Below are positions 1-7,750 of a stretch of DNA of 64,000 nt, one piece after another. Each line of letters begins with the position of its first letter. The first letter of the stretch is position 1. The stretch is from contig JAEWWL010000055.1 in NCBI GenBank assembly GCA_023396365.1, positions 1-64,000 on the forward strand, written 5' to 3'. This DNA is from Methanobacteriota archaeon. Lineage in GTDB: Archaea > Halobacteriota > Methanomicrobia > Methanomicrobiales > Methanomicrobiaceae. The position numbers were made by a program, and so were the translations under genes. The notes under the pieces were generated by a model that ran no database searches, had not been told where the DNA came from, and saw only the letters and a list, made by a program, of their open reading frames with translations.

Positions 1-310
1 TTATACTCTTTTCATTCATTTTTGCAGTATCGCGAGAGTTCCAGAAGCTGTTTATTATTGAAATTCTCTTCTGTGAAGGGACATGAAATGAGTCCTGTAT
101 TGTTTTTCCAAAAAAGCGCCTGTCATAGATTCCCAAAAGCTCTCTTTTTGTCGGAGGATTTCCCCTGTATACACCTTTTCTGGATATTATTCCAAGAGGG
201 GCCTTTGATTTAGGCTGACAGGGAACCGGTATTATTCCGTTTTGTCTGCACCACCCTATAATTTCACCCGCGTTTTTTGGATAATACGGATAATTTCTCT
301 CCCCTGTCAT
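1..310 (-). CDS. Prim-Pol-like protein, N-terminal part, cut by window edge
   Basis: A frame opens at an ATG at 310 and stays open to the left edge: 103 codons with no stop. Residues 14-35 carry 'GEIIGWCRQNGIIPVP' followed by a short basic stretch 'QPKSKAPLG'. This resembles the opening of the bifunctional DNA primase/polymerase (Prim-Pol) N-terminal domain, where a helix and the phrase 'G..piP...gsK.P' start the fold. The catalytic acidic residues would lie further on and are not in view. No Shine-Dalgarno sequence precedes the ATG, but a TATA-like box lies about 32 nt upstream, so the mRNA is probably leaderless. Prim-Pol proteins of this kind are common in integrated elements and plasmids, but a single truncated domain does not show that one is present. 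The frame is seen directly; the family is inference from a short stretch. Confidence 0.5.
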   Translation of the reverse strand, partial: MTGERNYPYYPKNAGEIIGWCRQNGIIPVPCQPKSKAPLGIISRKGVYRGNPPTKRELLGIYDRRFFGKTIQDSFHVPSQKRISIINSFWNSRDTAKMNEKSI

Positions 311-337
311 TCGTTAGTTAAAAGGTGATTTTTATTG

Positions 338-346
338 TTTATAAAT
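338..346 (-). promoter_or_regulatory. TATA-like box for the Prim-Pol-like gene
   Basis: On the minus strand the sequence ATTTATAAA is centred about 32 nt before the ATG at 310, the distance expected for a leaderless archaeal transcript. A second candidate, AATTTATATTT at 353-363, lies about 48 nt upstream. Confidence 0.4.
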
Positions 347-896
347 GGTTTGAAATATAAATTCTTCAATCATAACTGGATGAAAACCCCGGCCTCATTT
401 ATCTGAAGACTCCGTGATACTTCTAAAAAGCCCTGGTTGTCAGGGGCTGCAAAAATATATAACGGGGTGTTGTATCATTTTTTAATGATGTGAGCCTGGC
501 TAAAAAACCCTTAAATTACGCTTATTTTCATCTTTCAGGCAGGGTCATGGGAACCTCTCAAAAATAACTGAAATACGTGTGTTTCAGACGAATCAGAGGG
601 ATTACTGCACCGCTATAGAAGCATTCTATTGTCCTAATTTTTCAGAGGATGTAATCTATAGGGGTAACCAGAGATAATTGAATACAGAGCTTCTATGGGG
701 GTGTCAGTTCTGCTTTATCTGCCCGGTAATTGTCCTATTTATGCTTTACTTAATAAAAATCGTTTATCTTCAAATTGGCAGTGAGCGGCTTTCTTTCAGG
801 AAATTCTTTTCAGTTATGTTATTTTTCTCACTGTGCAGTAATAAAACTGATAAAAAACTGATAAAAAACTGATAAAAATTCAAAGAATTGTAAATT
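347..896. other. Intergenic region without a convincing gene
   Basis: This stretch lies between the divergently placed Prim-Pol-like gene and the 3' end of the str operon. Short open frames occur, the longest being a 64-codon frame with a TTG start at 678-872, but none has a ribosome binding site or a recognisable protein. The only clear structure is a short tandem repeat at 847-878. No tRNA-like fold was seen. Confidence 0.5.
847..878. repeat. Tandem repeat, three copies of an 11-bp unit
   Basis: The unit CTGATAAAAAA occurs three times in a row; the last copy is one A short. It lies just beyond the T-tracts that follow the EF-2 gene on the minus strand. Confidence 0.75.
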
Positions 897-916
897 AAAA
901 AAACAGTCAAAAAAAA
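897..916 (-). terminator. T-tract terminator of the str operon
   Basis: On the minus strand, directly after the EF-2 stop, runs of eight and then seven T occur separated by GACTG. Archaeal RNA polymerase stops at such tracts without needing a hairpin. Confidence 0.5.
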
Positions 917-918
917 TA

Positions 919-3114
919 TTATGCGAGATAGTCCGCAGGCTCTGGTATCTGTTCTTTTAAGCCTTTGCGTTTTCTAATCTCTTTTACTACTTCTTTAAGC
1001 ATTCCTGCCGGAACAATTTCAAAGCCTGCAAACTCTGTTGACCACATTGCACGGCCTTCTGTTGCAGAGCGGACATCTCCGGCAAATCCGAAGAGCTGTG
1101 CAACCGGTGCTTTTCCGATGACTGTGATTGTGTCGCCCTCGGACTGCATATCGTAGACCTGGCCGCGGCGGCCCTGGATCATACCTGTTGCGCTTCCCAT
1201 GTGCTCCTGCGGAACGGTGATCTGCAGAATCTGCATCGGCTCTAAGAGTGAGTCGCCTGCCATAAGAATGCCTGCCTTAACAGCACTTCTTACAGCCGGA
1301 ATAACCTGTGCCGGACCACGGTGGATTGCATCCTCGTGAAGCTTGACATCAACGAGTTTAATCTTGACATTCTGAACCTGCTCATCTGCAAGAGGTCCGC
1401 CTGCAAGTGCCTCACGCCATCCTTCAAGAACAAGCTCCATTGTTTCATTGAGGTACTGGATACCCTTTGTCATATCAAAGAACATGTTTGTACCCTGGAT
1501 TGCTGTAAGGTTCTTCGCCTCATCCTTGTCAAAGCCTGCCTCAACAAGTGCGTCACGGCGCTCAAGTGCCGGAAGATCCATTGCAATCTTGCCGTCTTTG
1601 ATTCTCTGGACAATGTCTGTGGAAAGAGGCTCAAGTTCAATGTAGAACCTGTTGTGGCGGTTTGGAGACTTTCCTTCAACCGGGCCTGCTGTTCCTGTGA
1701 TGGTCTCACGGTAAACGACGATCGGCGGGGATGTAACAATCTCGACCTTCTTGTCACGGGCAATACGGCCTGTGATAACTTCAAGGTGAAGCTCTCCCAT
1801 ACCTGAGATTAAGTGCTCTCCTGTCTCCTCGTTGATTGTGACCTGAACCGTCGGGTCTTCTTTTGCAACCTGCCTTAAGACAGTAATAAGCTTTGGAAGA
1901 TCCTTCATGTTCTTTGCCTCAACAGCGACTGTCATGACAGGCTCTGAGTAGTGAGTGAGTGACTCAAACGGAGTCATCTCCATTAAGGTTGTAACTGTTG
2001 AACCAACGATTGCATCCTTAAGGCCGGTGACGGCTGCAATGTTTCCTGCCGGAAGCGCCTCGACCTCAACTCTCTCTGCACCCATGAAGATGCCTACCTG
2101 TGTTAAGCGGTTTACCTTCTTTGCTGTGCCCATGACGTAGCATTCTGTACCGCGTCTGAGTGTTCCCGAGAATAGACGTCCTGTTGCAACCTCACCTGCA
2201 TGCTGGTCAAAAGAGATATCTGTAACCATCAGGCATGCCGGACCGTTTGGATCGCAGTTCATCATTGATTTTCCTTCAGGTGTCTCCTTGTTTCCGTGCT
2301 GCCAGATAATCGGGACACGGCGCTTTTGTGCCTTGTCCGGATTTGGAAGGTGGTGAACGACCATATCAAGGACAACCTCACAGAGAGGGCTGTTCTTTGC
2401 AAGCCATTTCATATCCTCTTCTTTACACTTGTTGTAGACATCCTTGAATGAAACTCCGCTCTTTTTCATGAACGGAACTGATACTGCCCAGTTGTAGAGA
2501 GCTGAACCAAAGGCTACTGTTCCTTCAGCAGCATCGAGCTTCCAGCCGCTGTTGTAAGCCTCCTCGTTCATGCCTTTGATGAGCTTGTTGACCTTATCAA
2601 TGACTTTTCCAAGGCGAATCTGCATCTCCATCTCATCAACTTTAAGTTCATTGATTAAGCGGTCTACCTTGTTTACGAAAAGAACAGGTCTTACACCCTC
2701 TTTTAATGCCTGGCGAAGAACTGTCTCTGTCTGCGGCATTGTTCCCTCAACCGCATCGACTAATACAACAGCACCGTCAACTGCACGCATTGCACGTGTA
2801 ACATCGCCGCCGAAATCAACGTGGCCCGGAGTATCAATCATGTTGATTAAATATTCACAGTCGTCGTATTTGTGGACCATTGATACGTTTGATGCATCAA
2901 TTGTGATTCCACGGGCCTGCTCCTCCTCATCAGAGTCCATCCAGCAGGCTTTTCCTGAAATCTCCTCGCTGATCATTCCTGCGCCTGCAAGAAGGTTGTC
3001 AGAAAGGGTTGTTTTTCCGTGATCAATGTGAGCTACAATACCGATGTTCCTGATGTTTTCAGGATTGTTCATCAGTCCTGTGACTTTATCCACTATTTTT
3101 TTATGTACTGCCAT
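919..3114 (-). CDS. fusA: Translation elongation factor 2 (aEF-2)
   Basis: This 731-residue GTPase moves tRNA and mRNA through the ribosome after peptide bond formation. The N-terminal G domain shows the P-loop AHIDHGKT at residues 28-35, switch I RGIT at 68-71, DTPGH at 94-98 and NKVD at 148-151. Near the C-terminus the segment 'DAIHRGPAQVIPAVR' carries the histidine that archaea and eukaryotes change to diphthamide. The length is normal for archaeal EF-2. It is the last gene of a minus-strand operon after rpsL and rpsG, with only 25 bp between the rpsG stop and its ATG. The usual archaeal follow-on genes for EF-1A and ribosomal protein S10 are absent; T-tracts end the operon here. Confidence 0.98.
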   Translation of the reverse strand: MAVHKKIVDKVTGLMNNPENIRNIGIVAHIDHGKTTLSDNLLAGAGMISEEISGKACWMDSDEEEQARGITIDASNVSMVHKYDDCEYLINMIDTPGHVDFGGDVTRAMRAVDGAVVLVDAVEGTMPQTETVLRQALKEGVRPVLFVNKVDRLINELKVDEMEMQIRLGKVIDKVNKLIKGMNEEAYNSGWKLDAAEGTVAFGSALYNWAVSVPFMKKSGVSFKDVYNKCKEEDMKWLAKNSPLCEVVLDMVVHHLPNPDKAQKRRVPIIWQHGNKETPEGKSMMNCDPNGPACLMVTDISFDQHAGEVATGRLFSGTLRRGTECYVMGTAKKVNRLTQVGIFMGAERVEVEALPAGNIAAVTGLKDAIVGSTVTTLMEMTPFESLTHYSEPVMTVAVEAKNMKDLPKLITVLRQVAKEDPTVQVTINEETGEHLISGMGELHLEVITGRIARDKKVEIVTSPPIVVYRETITGTAGPVEGKSPNRHNRFYIELEPLSTDIVQRIKDGKIAMDLPALERRDALVEAGFDKDEAKNLTAIQGTNMFFDMTKGIQYLNETMELVLEGWREALAGGPLADEQVQNVKIKLVDVKLHEDAIHRGPAQVIPAVRSAVKAGILMAGDSLLEPMQILQITVPQEHMGSATGMIQGRRGQVYDMQSEGDTITVIGKAPVAQLFGFAGDVRSATEGRAMWSTEFAGFEIVPAGMLKEVVKEIRKRKGLKEQIPEPADYLA

Positions 3115-3139
3115 TGTCTAACACCAAAAATAGTATTGA

Positions 3140-3760
3140 TTAGCGGGCTGATTTTGCCACGCGTTCGCGTTCTTCCTTCTTTGCTACAGCATAACTGCGT
3201 GTATCCCCTGCGGCAGCGGCGATAAGTTCGTCTGCAAGGACTGCGGATGCTGATTTCTTCTTCTTGTGGCTTGCCTGCTGGACGCCGCGTGCAATAAAGA
3301 AAAGTGCGGTGTCAATACGGCGCTGTGGTGCTGTATCGACTGACTTTGGCACATTGATACCGCCATACTTTAGACGGACAGTCTCCTCGCGTGGTCCTGC
3401 ATTTGAAATTGCGTCAATTAAGACCTCAACGGGGTTCTTCTTTGTCTTCTTGTTGATGATATCAAATGCTTCCTTAACGATACGGGTTGTAAGCTCTTTT
3501 TTGCCTGTGTTGTTCTCGGTCTGCATTAGCCTGTTGATTAAACGCTCAACAATAAGCATCTCGGATTTTGAGAACTGCTGCTTCTGTTTTCTTCCGCATG
3601 AGTGCGGAACGATCAGTGAATCAACACTTACGTAGCGTACAAGACCCGGGTCGTTTACCTTTACTTCTGAGAGATCCCACTTGTTGAAGAGGAGGTTTGT
3701 ATTTTTCTTCTCAGCAACAGGTGATTCTGCTGTTTCCTGTGCAATTTCTTCTGCGCTCAT
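3140..3760 (-). CDS. rpsG: Small ribosomal subunit protein uS7
   Basis: uS7 binds the 3' major domain of 16S rRNA and helps form the head of the 30S subunit near the E site. The 206-residue protein has the family core, including 'IVERLINRLMQTENN', 'KKNPVEVLIDAISNAGPREE' and the arginine-rich 'PQRRIDTALFFIARG'. The first 40 residues are an archaeal-type N-terminal extension rich in Ala and Glu. It lies between rpsL (5 bp gap) and the EF-2 gene (25 bp gap) in the conserved str order, so the three genes are almost certainly co-transcribed. Confidence 0.98.
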   Translation of the reverse strand: MSAEEIAQETAESPVAEKKNTNLLFNKWDLSEVKVNDPGLVRYVSVDSLIVPHSCGRKQKQQFSKSEMLIVERLINRLMQTENNTGKKELTTRIVKEAFDIINKKTKKNPVEVLIDAISNAGPREETVRLKYGGINVPKSVDTAPQRRIDTALFFIARGVQQASHKKKKSASAVLADELIAAAAGDTRSYAVAKKEERERVAKSAR

Positions 3761-3765
3761 GATGA

Positions 3766-4194
3766 TTACCTGCGTGGCTTCTCCTTCTTGCCTATAACCA
3801 TTTCACGAAGGCACACATTGTTAACTGCAATAACCTGGAAACGAACTCCCGGAATATCTCCTTTTGAACGTCCCAGACGACCGCCGATACCTTCGATTGT
3901 GACTTCGTCGTGTTCATCGATGAAGTTGATAGCACCGTCGCCGACTGCAAATGCACTTACCTGACGGCCGTTTTTGATGAGCTGAACACGGACACACTTA
4001 CGAATAGCCGAGTTCGGCTGTTTGGCTTCTACACCAACTTTTTCAAGGACAATACCTCTGCCCTGCGGTGCGCCCTCAAGGGGGTCTGACTTTATGTCAA
4101 GGCCTAATGCCTTCCTTGAGTAGTTTACATCGCGCCATCTGTTGTTTTTAGAGTCGCGTTTACACTTTCTTGCTGCAAATTTACCGTTTCCCAA
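3766..4194 (-). CDS. rpsL: Small ribosomal subunit protein uS12
   Basis: uS12 sits at the decoding centre of the 30S subunit and affects accuracy. The 142-residue protein has the family signature 'KQPNSAIRKCVRVQLIKNG' and the C-terminal 'GDIPGVRFQVIAVNNVCLRE'. It is the first gene of the str operon here: the 505 bp upstream hold no other minus-strand gene, although many archaea place nusA and rpl30e directly before it. The leader contains a small GC hairpin at 4246-4260. Confidence 0.98.
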   Translation of the reverse strand: MGNGKFAARKCKRDSKNNRWRDVNYSRKALGLDIKSDPLEGAPQGRGIVLEKVGVEAKQPNSAIRKCVRVQLIKNGRQVSAFAVGDGAINFIDEHDEVTIEGIGGRLGRSKGDIPGVRFQVIAVNNVCLREMVIGKKEKPRR

Positions 4195-4245
4195 TTGAAC
4201 ACCTCAATTGATGGATAATATCCATTATTACTGCCTCATTAAGAT

Positions 4246-4260
4246 GCGCGAAAATCGCGC
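4246..4260. promoter_or_regulatory. GC-rich hairpin in the rpsL leader region
   Basis: GCGCGA and TCGCGC form a perfect 6-bp stem around a 3-nt loop, 52-66 nt before the rpsL start, in otherwise AT-rich DNA. It could be a leader hairpin if transcription starts further upstream, or a protein binding site. Confidence 0.35.
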
Positions 4261-4699
4261 GAAATTGATATGATATGGCTACAGAGTAATCCCACAGGAC
4301 TTCTGAAGAACCGAGGCATTTTCATCACAAATCCACGGAAAACAGGCAGATACCAACCCGCTGTCCTCACCGCCGCTGCCAATCTATATCAGACTTCTCC
4401 CTAAAATTAGGACCTGAACAGTATTAAAGATGTTAGCCTGTAATCAGAATATATGCGCGGCTGATCAGAATTTAAGCAAATGTAAATCCCGGATTATCCT
4501 GCATGGATGAGCAAAGAGAACTGCTTAGAATTTTGTATCATTATTAATTTAAACACACATTTTTTGAATCTGAGATAACATAGCTGTCTGATTTAATTAT
4601 TGCCTTAAGCCAAAGAATATTATTCCTGACTGTTTAATAAATCCCTGCCGTTCATTGAAATGTCTGAAATTAAAATGCGCGGAATACACGGGAGTAATT
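4261..4699. other. Intergenic region between divergent genes
   Basis: This stretch separates the rpsL leader from the small membrane protein at 4700. It must hold the divergent promoters, but no single TATA box stands out. The part from about 4290 to 4400 is more GC-rich than its flanks, yet no tRNA or known RNA fold was recognised in it. Very short frames occur, for example a 14-codon one at 4503, without supporting features. Confidence 0.4.
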
Positions 4700-5041
4700 A
4701 TGGGCGAAAAGAGTCCTGCAGAATTTTTGATTGTTGCACTTCTGCTTTCAACGGCAGTTTTGTCTTTCATCTCTGTCCTGTATGTTGCAATTGCAGGATA
4801 TTCGGCTGAAACATTTTATGCAGTCTCTTTTGTGATAATTCAGGTTGCGTTTTTCTGCATCGTATCTTATGTTATTATCCGGATAAAGGAATGGATAAAC
4901 AGTCAGGCAGTAATAAGGGAGAGATATCTCTCTGAACTGAATGAAATTAAAAGAGCTGTCGAATTTCTTCGAAAAGATATTGAGCATATCAATAAAAAAG
5001 CAGATAATCTTGAAAAAATTCTTTCAAAGAAAGATAAGTAA
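4700..5041 (+). CDS. Small membrane protein with C-terminal coiled coil
   Basis: The frame can be read from 4655, but the ATG at 4700 is preferred because GGGAG at 4690-4694 precedes it at ribosome-binding distance; this gives 113 residues. Two hydrophobic segments at about residues 10-32 and 37-60 should span the membrane. They are followed by a charged helix from about 65 to the end, with repeating 'LNEIKRAVEFLRKDIEHINKK' type heptads, and a lysine-rich tail. No family was recognised. Small two-span proteins with a cytoplasmic coiled coil are widespread in methanogens. It has no close co-directional partner: queD starts 451 bp downstream. Confidence 0.7.
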   Translation: MGEKSPAEFLIVALLLSTAVLSFISVLYVAIAGYSAETFYAVSFVIIQVAFFCIVSYVIIRIKEWINSQAVIRERYLSELNEIKRAVEFLRKDIEHINKKADNLEKILSKKDK

Positions 5042-5045
5042 AATA

Positions 5046-5131
5046 TTCAGGCAAAAAAAGTATGACAAAAATATTTTCACTTTTAATTTTTATTGTGGTT
5101 TATGCATATTTTGAAAAGAAATTTGCCTGAA
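5046..5131. repeat. 10-bp inverted repeat with 66-bp spacer
   Basis: TTCAGGCAAA at 5046-5055 matches the reverse complement TTTGCCTGAA at 5122-5131 exactly. The repeat lies just behind the membrane protein gene and could form a long-range hairpin in its 3' untranslated RNA. Confidence 0.45.
5062..5130 (+). CDS. Possible 22-residue membrane peptide
   Basis: An ATG at 5062 opens a short frame ending at TGA 5128-5130. The product begins 'MTKIFSLLIFIVVYAYFEKK', a single hydrophobic span with a basic end, the usual shape of small membrane peptides. The frame lies between the two arms of a 10-bp inverted repeat (5046-5055 and 5122-5131). No convincing ribosome binding site precedes it. An AT-rich region produces hydrophobic frames by chance, so this is a weak call. 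Confidence 0.2.
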   Translation: MTKIFSLLIFIVVYAYFEKKFA

Positions 5132-5492
5132 ACAATTTTTGCTTTGTCCTGATATTATTTTATTTAAAACAGTTTTTTGATCTTATAAAAATTCCCTGGT
5201 TATGCTAATCTAAAGATTTACTTTCATTGCAGTATTAATTATAATAAGGAAAAAGTATCTCTCATTTTTCAATGAGAGGGCCCCAAACGGCTGCTGGTTT
5301 TCTAATGCATTTATGGAAGTGTCCTTTTGCCAGTAATGCGAAAAGAAACAGTTTTTTTGGGGTACAATACTTAAAAAAAAGAATAAAAAAAAGTATAAAA
5401 AATGTTCATGGAGCAGATGTTTTCATTGCACTGCTTCATCCAAATCGCTGCGTGATTTTCATGCAGGCAAAAAATCAGGAGATGTAATAATA
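5132..5492. other. Leader region of the queD operon
   Basis: No convincing gene is seen here. A 71-codon frame at 5272-5487 has no family resemblance and its end overlaps the queD ribosome binding site. An 8-bp hairpin (5259-5278) and the queD ribosome binding site AGGAGATG (5477-5484) are the only clear elements. A long transcribed leader is possible. Confidence 0.4.
5259..5278 (+). promoter_or_regulatory. 8-bp hairpin upstream of queD
   Basis: CTCTCATT and AATGAGAG pair perfectly around a 4-nt loop, 215 nt before the queD start. No known preQ1 riboswitch consensus was recognised. It could be a leader hairpin or an operator. Confidence 0.35.
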
Positions 5493-5897
5493 ATGGCTGT
5501 TCGCATATACAAGGAATCATATTTTGAGGCAAGCCACAGGCTTCTTCATTATGAAGGGAAATGCTTTCGCCTTCATGGTCATCAGTGGAGAGCAGAATTC
5601 TGGGTTGAAGGAAACCTTACTCCGGAATCAAAAATTCTGGTTGACTATAATCTCATAAAAGAGGTTGTGGCAGAATACGATCACCAGGTGATACTGAACA
5701 GGGATGACCCGATGGTCGAATGCCTTTCAAAATTTCAGAAAGTTGTCTTAACCGACGGCGACCCGACAAGTGAGCTTCTGGCAGAGAGAATATCAGGTGA
5801 GCTTGAGGATGAGTGCAGAAAAAGAGGCATTGATGCAAGAGTTGTCAAGTGCAGGATATGGGAGTCCACATCCTGCTATGCTGAATGGACACCCTGA
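5493..5897 (+). CDS. queD: 6-carboxy-tetrahydropterin synthase QueD
   Basis: QueD converts 7,8-dihydroneopterin triphosphate to 6-carboxy-5,6,7,8-tetrahydropterin, the second step towards preQ0. In archaea preQ0 goes into archaeosine at position 15 of tRNA. The 134-residue protein shows the zinc ligands in 'SHRL' (His15) and 'RLHGH' (His28, His30), with the active-site cysteine before them in 'GKCFRLHGH' (Cys24). Further family marks are 'YDHQVILN', 'PTSELLAERI' and the glutamate in 'IWESTSCYAEW'. A ribosome binding site AGGAGATG lies 9 nt before the ATG. queE follows 15 bp later and queC after that, so the three form one pathway operon. Confidence 0.95.
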   Translation: MAVRIYKESYFEASHRLLHYEGKCFRLHGHQWRAEFWVEGNLTPESKILVDYNLIKEVVAEYDHQVILNRDDPMVECLSKFQKVVLTDGDPTSELLAERISGELEDECRKRGIDARVVKCRIWESTSCYAEWTP

Positions 5898-5912
5898 TGC
5901 ACGGGCATTTTA

Positions 5913-6521
5913 ATGAAAATAATTGAGATCTTCAAAAGCCTGCAGGGCGAAGGCCCTGATCAGGGAGTCGTTTCAGTATTTGTACGCCTGTCAGGGTGCA
6001 ACTTAAACTGCCTGTGGTGTGATACGCCTGATTCACGCTATGGCGGGACTGATATGAGTGCTGATGAGGTTTTTGATAAGATAAGCCGCCTTGGCTGCAG
6101 GCACGTCTGCATAACCGGCGGAGAGCCGCTTTTATGGATTGCAGAGCTTTCCCCTCTTTTGAAAAGACTTTATGAGTCGGGCTTTAAGACTGAGATAGAG
6201 ACCAACGGAACAATCGATCCTGAAGTCTGCATGGAATATGCATCAATATGCATGGACATAAAATGCCCTTCATCCGGTGAGAAGAGCAACCTTGCCCTTC
6301 CTGAAAAGTTAAGGCCTGATGACTGTGTCAAATTTGTCGTTGGTGATATGGCAGACTGCATGTATGCGCAGGATATAATTGAAAATAAAAAAATTTCTGC
6401 CCGGATATTTATATCACCTGTCTGGGGCTCAGATTATAATAAAATTGCAGAATATATTATTAACAGCGGACTGCCTGTTAGATTTCAGATGCAGCTTCAT
6501 AAAATAATCGGGGTAAAATGA
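5913..6521 (+). CDS. queE: 7-carboxy-7-deazaguanine synthase QueE
   Basis: QueE is a radical SAM enzyme that rearranges 6-carboxy-tetrahydropterin to 7-carboxy-7-deazaguanine. The substrate-binding start 'FKSLQGEGPDQG' is followed by the cluster motif CNLNCLWC, giving Cys29, Cys33 and Cys36 in the standard CX3CX2C spacing. 'CITGGEPLL' is the usual SAM-binding GGE motif. At 202 residues it is of normal length for this compact family. It lies between queD and queC; the queC start is one base beyond its stop codon, which implies translational coupling. Confidence 0.95.
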   Translation: MKIIEIFKSLQGEGPDQGVVSVFVRLSGCNLNCLWCDTPDSRYGGTDMSADEVFDKISRLGCRHVCITGGEPLLWIAELSPLLKRLYESGFKTEIETNGTIDPEVCMEYASICMDIKCPSSGEKSNLALPEKLRPDDCVKFVVGDMADCMYAQDIIENKKISARIFISPVWGSDYNKIAEYIINSGLPVRFQMQLHKIIGVK

Positions 6522-6522
6522 A

Positions 6523-7212
6523 ATGAAAGCGGTATGCCTTATCTCAGGCGGGATGGACTCATCCACTCTTGCATATGCTGCAAAGGATATGGGATATGAT
6601 ATTCTGGCCCTTCATACAGTGTATGGTCAGAGGACACAGGAAAAAGAGCTCGCCTGTGCCAAAAAGATTGCAGAGTCCCTAAAAGCTGAGGAGTTCATGG
6701 AAATTTCCCTCTCCCATCTTTTAAAATTCGGCAAAAGCTCGCTTACAGACAGCAGTATGACTGTCTTTGATCACAGTGATGAATCCGGTGAAGAAAATAA
6801 TGATGGCAAAGTGATTCCAAACACATATGTTCCTTTCAGGAACGCGAATCTTTTGTCAATAGCAACAAGCTATGCCGAGGCACGCGGTGCTGAAGCTGTT
6901 TTTATCGGAGTCCAGGCATCTGATTATGCAGGATACCCTGACTGCAGACCTGAGTTTGTTGAGGCATTTCAAAAGGCAATAACTCTCGGGACCTCCGGAA
7001 ATCCGGAAATTAGGCTGATGACCCCTTTTGTTAACCTGAACAAGGCTGAAATTTTAAAGATTGGAATGAGGCTTGGTGTGCCGTATGAGGATACATGGTC
7101 ATGCTACAAAAGCAATCATCCTGCATGCGGGAAATGCGATTCCTGCTACTACCGGCTGAAGGCATTTGAGGAGATTGGCGTAAAGGACCCGATTGAGTAC
7201 GGGGAATTTTAA
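6523..7212 (+). CDS. queC: 7-cyano-7-deazaguanine synthase QueC
   Basis: QueC turns 7-carboxy-7-deazaguanine, ammonia and ATP into preQ0, the base that archaeal TGT puts into tRNA before it becomes archaeosine. The 229-residue protein begins with the ATP-pyrophosphatase loop SGGMDSST (residues 8-15). It ends with a zinc site made by four cysteines in 'WSCYKSNHPACGKCDSCYYR'. The middle carries 'IPNTYVPFRNANLLS', another family mark. It is the last gene of the queD-queE-queC run; the Nudix gene begins 19 bp after its stop and may be part of the same transcript. Confidence 0.96.
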   Translation: MKAVCLISGGMDSSTLAYAAKDMGYDILALHTVYGQRTQEKELACAKKIAESLKAEEFMEISLSHLLKFGKSSLTDSSMTVFDHSDESGEENNDGKVIPNTYVPFRNANLLSIATSYAEARGAEAVFIGVQASDYAGYPDCRPEFVEAFQKAITLGTSGNPEIRLMTPFVNLNKAEILKIGMRLGVPYEDTWSCYKSNHPACGKCDSCYYRLKAFEEIGVKDPIEYGEF

Positions 7213-7231
7213 CTTTATACTGAGGCTTACT

Positions 7232-7750
7232 ATGAAAAAAATTGATGATATATACAGCGGCGGCAGAATGAAGGTTGAGCGTGTTGAAGTAGACCTCCCC
7301 GGAGGCATCACGCTTGAAAGAATTGTGGTAAAGCCCGGCGGTGCTGTTGCAATACTTCCGATGGATGATGAGAACTGCTATCTGATAAAGCAGTACAGAT
7401 ACTCAATTGACGAGTATATCTGTGAAGCTCCTGCGGGCACCATAGATGAGGACGAAAAGCCTGAAGAGACTGCTCACCGTGAGCTTATCGAAGAGACCGG
7501 ACTGAGGTGTGAAGAGCTCATCTCCAAAGGCTACATCTATACAACTCCCGGCTTTACCAACGAGAGAATTTTTTTGTATGAAGCACATTCCCTCTCACCT
7601 TCCGATGAATTCCAAAAGGATGATGATGAGGTAATAGAAGTTGTGAAGGTTAAAAAAGAGGAAGTCTTTGAGATGATTGAGGACGGCAGAATTGTTGATG
7701 CAAAGACAATCTGCCTGGTCTTTAAATGCCTCGGGATGAAAAAAGAATGA
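7232..7750 (+). CDS. Nudix hydrolase, ADP-ribose pyrophosphatase type
   Basis: The frame opens further upstream inside queC, but the ATG at 7232 is preceded by TGAGG and begins after the queC stop, giving 172 residues. A Nudix box is present: 'GTIDEDEKPEETAHRELIEE' followed by TGL, with the metal-binding REXXEE core. The N-terminal part with 'YLIKQYRY' and the 'EAPAGTID' lead into the box are typical of ADP-ribose pyrophosphatases (NudF-like). Such enzymes clear ADP-ribose or other nucleoside diphosphate derivatives. The substrate is inferred, not shown. Its stop overlaps the start of the next gene in an ATGA junction. Confidence 0.88.
   Translation: MKKIDDIYSGGRMKVERVEVDLPGGITLERIVVKPGGAVAILPMDDENCYLIKQYRYSIDEYICEAPAGTIDEDEKPEETAHRELIEETGLRCEELISKGYIYTTPGFTNERIFLYEAHSLSPSDEFQKDDDEVIEVVKVKKEEVFEMIEDGRIVDAKTICLVFKCLGMKKE

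Noticed and set aside
22..213. Plus-strand frame of 63 codons at the left edge
   Set aside because: It lies opposite the longer minus-strand frame that resembles a Prim-Pol domain and has no own signals.
678..872. 64-codon frame with TTG start
   Set aside because: Weak start, no ribosome binding site, ends in a run of simple repeats and has no family resemblance.
1321..1806. 161-codon plus-strand frame inside the EF-2 gene
   Set aside because: Antisense shadow of a clear EF-2 gene; the codon pattern belongs to the minus strand.
5272..5487. 71-codon frame before queD
   Set aside because: No family match and it covers the hairpin arm and the queD ribosome binding site; more likely leader than gene.
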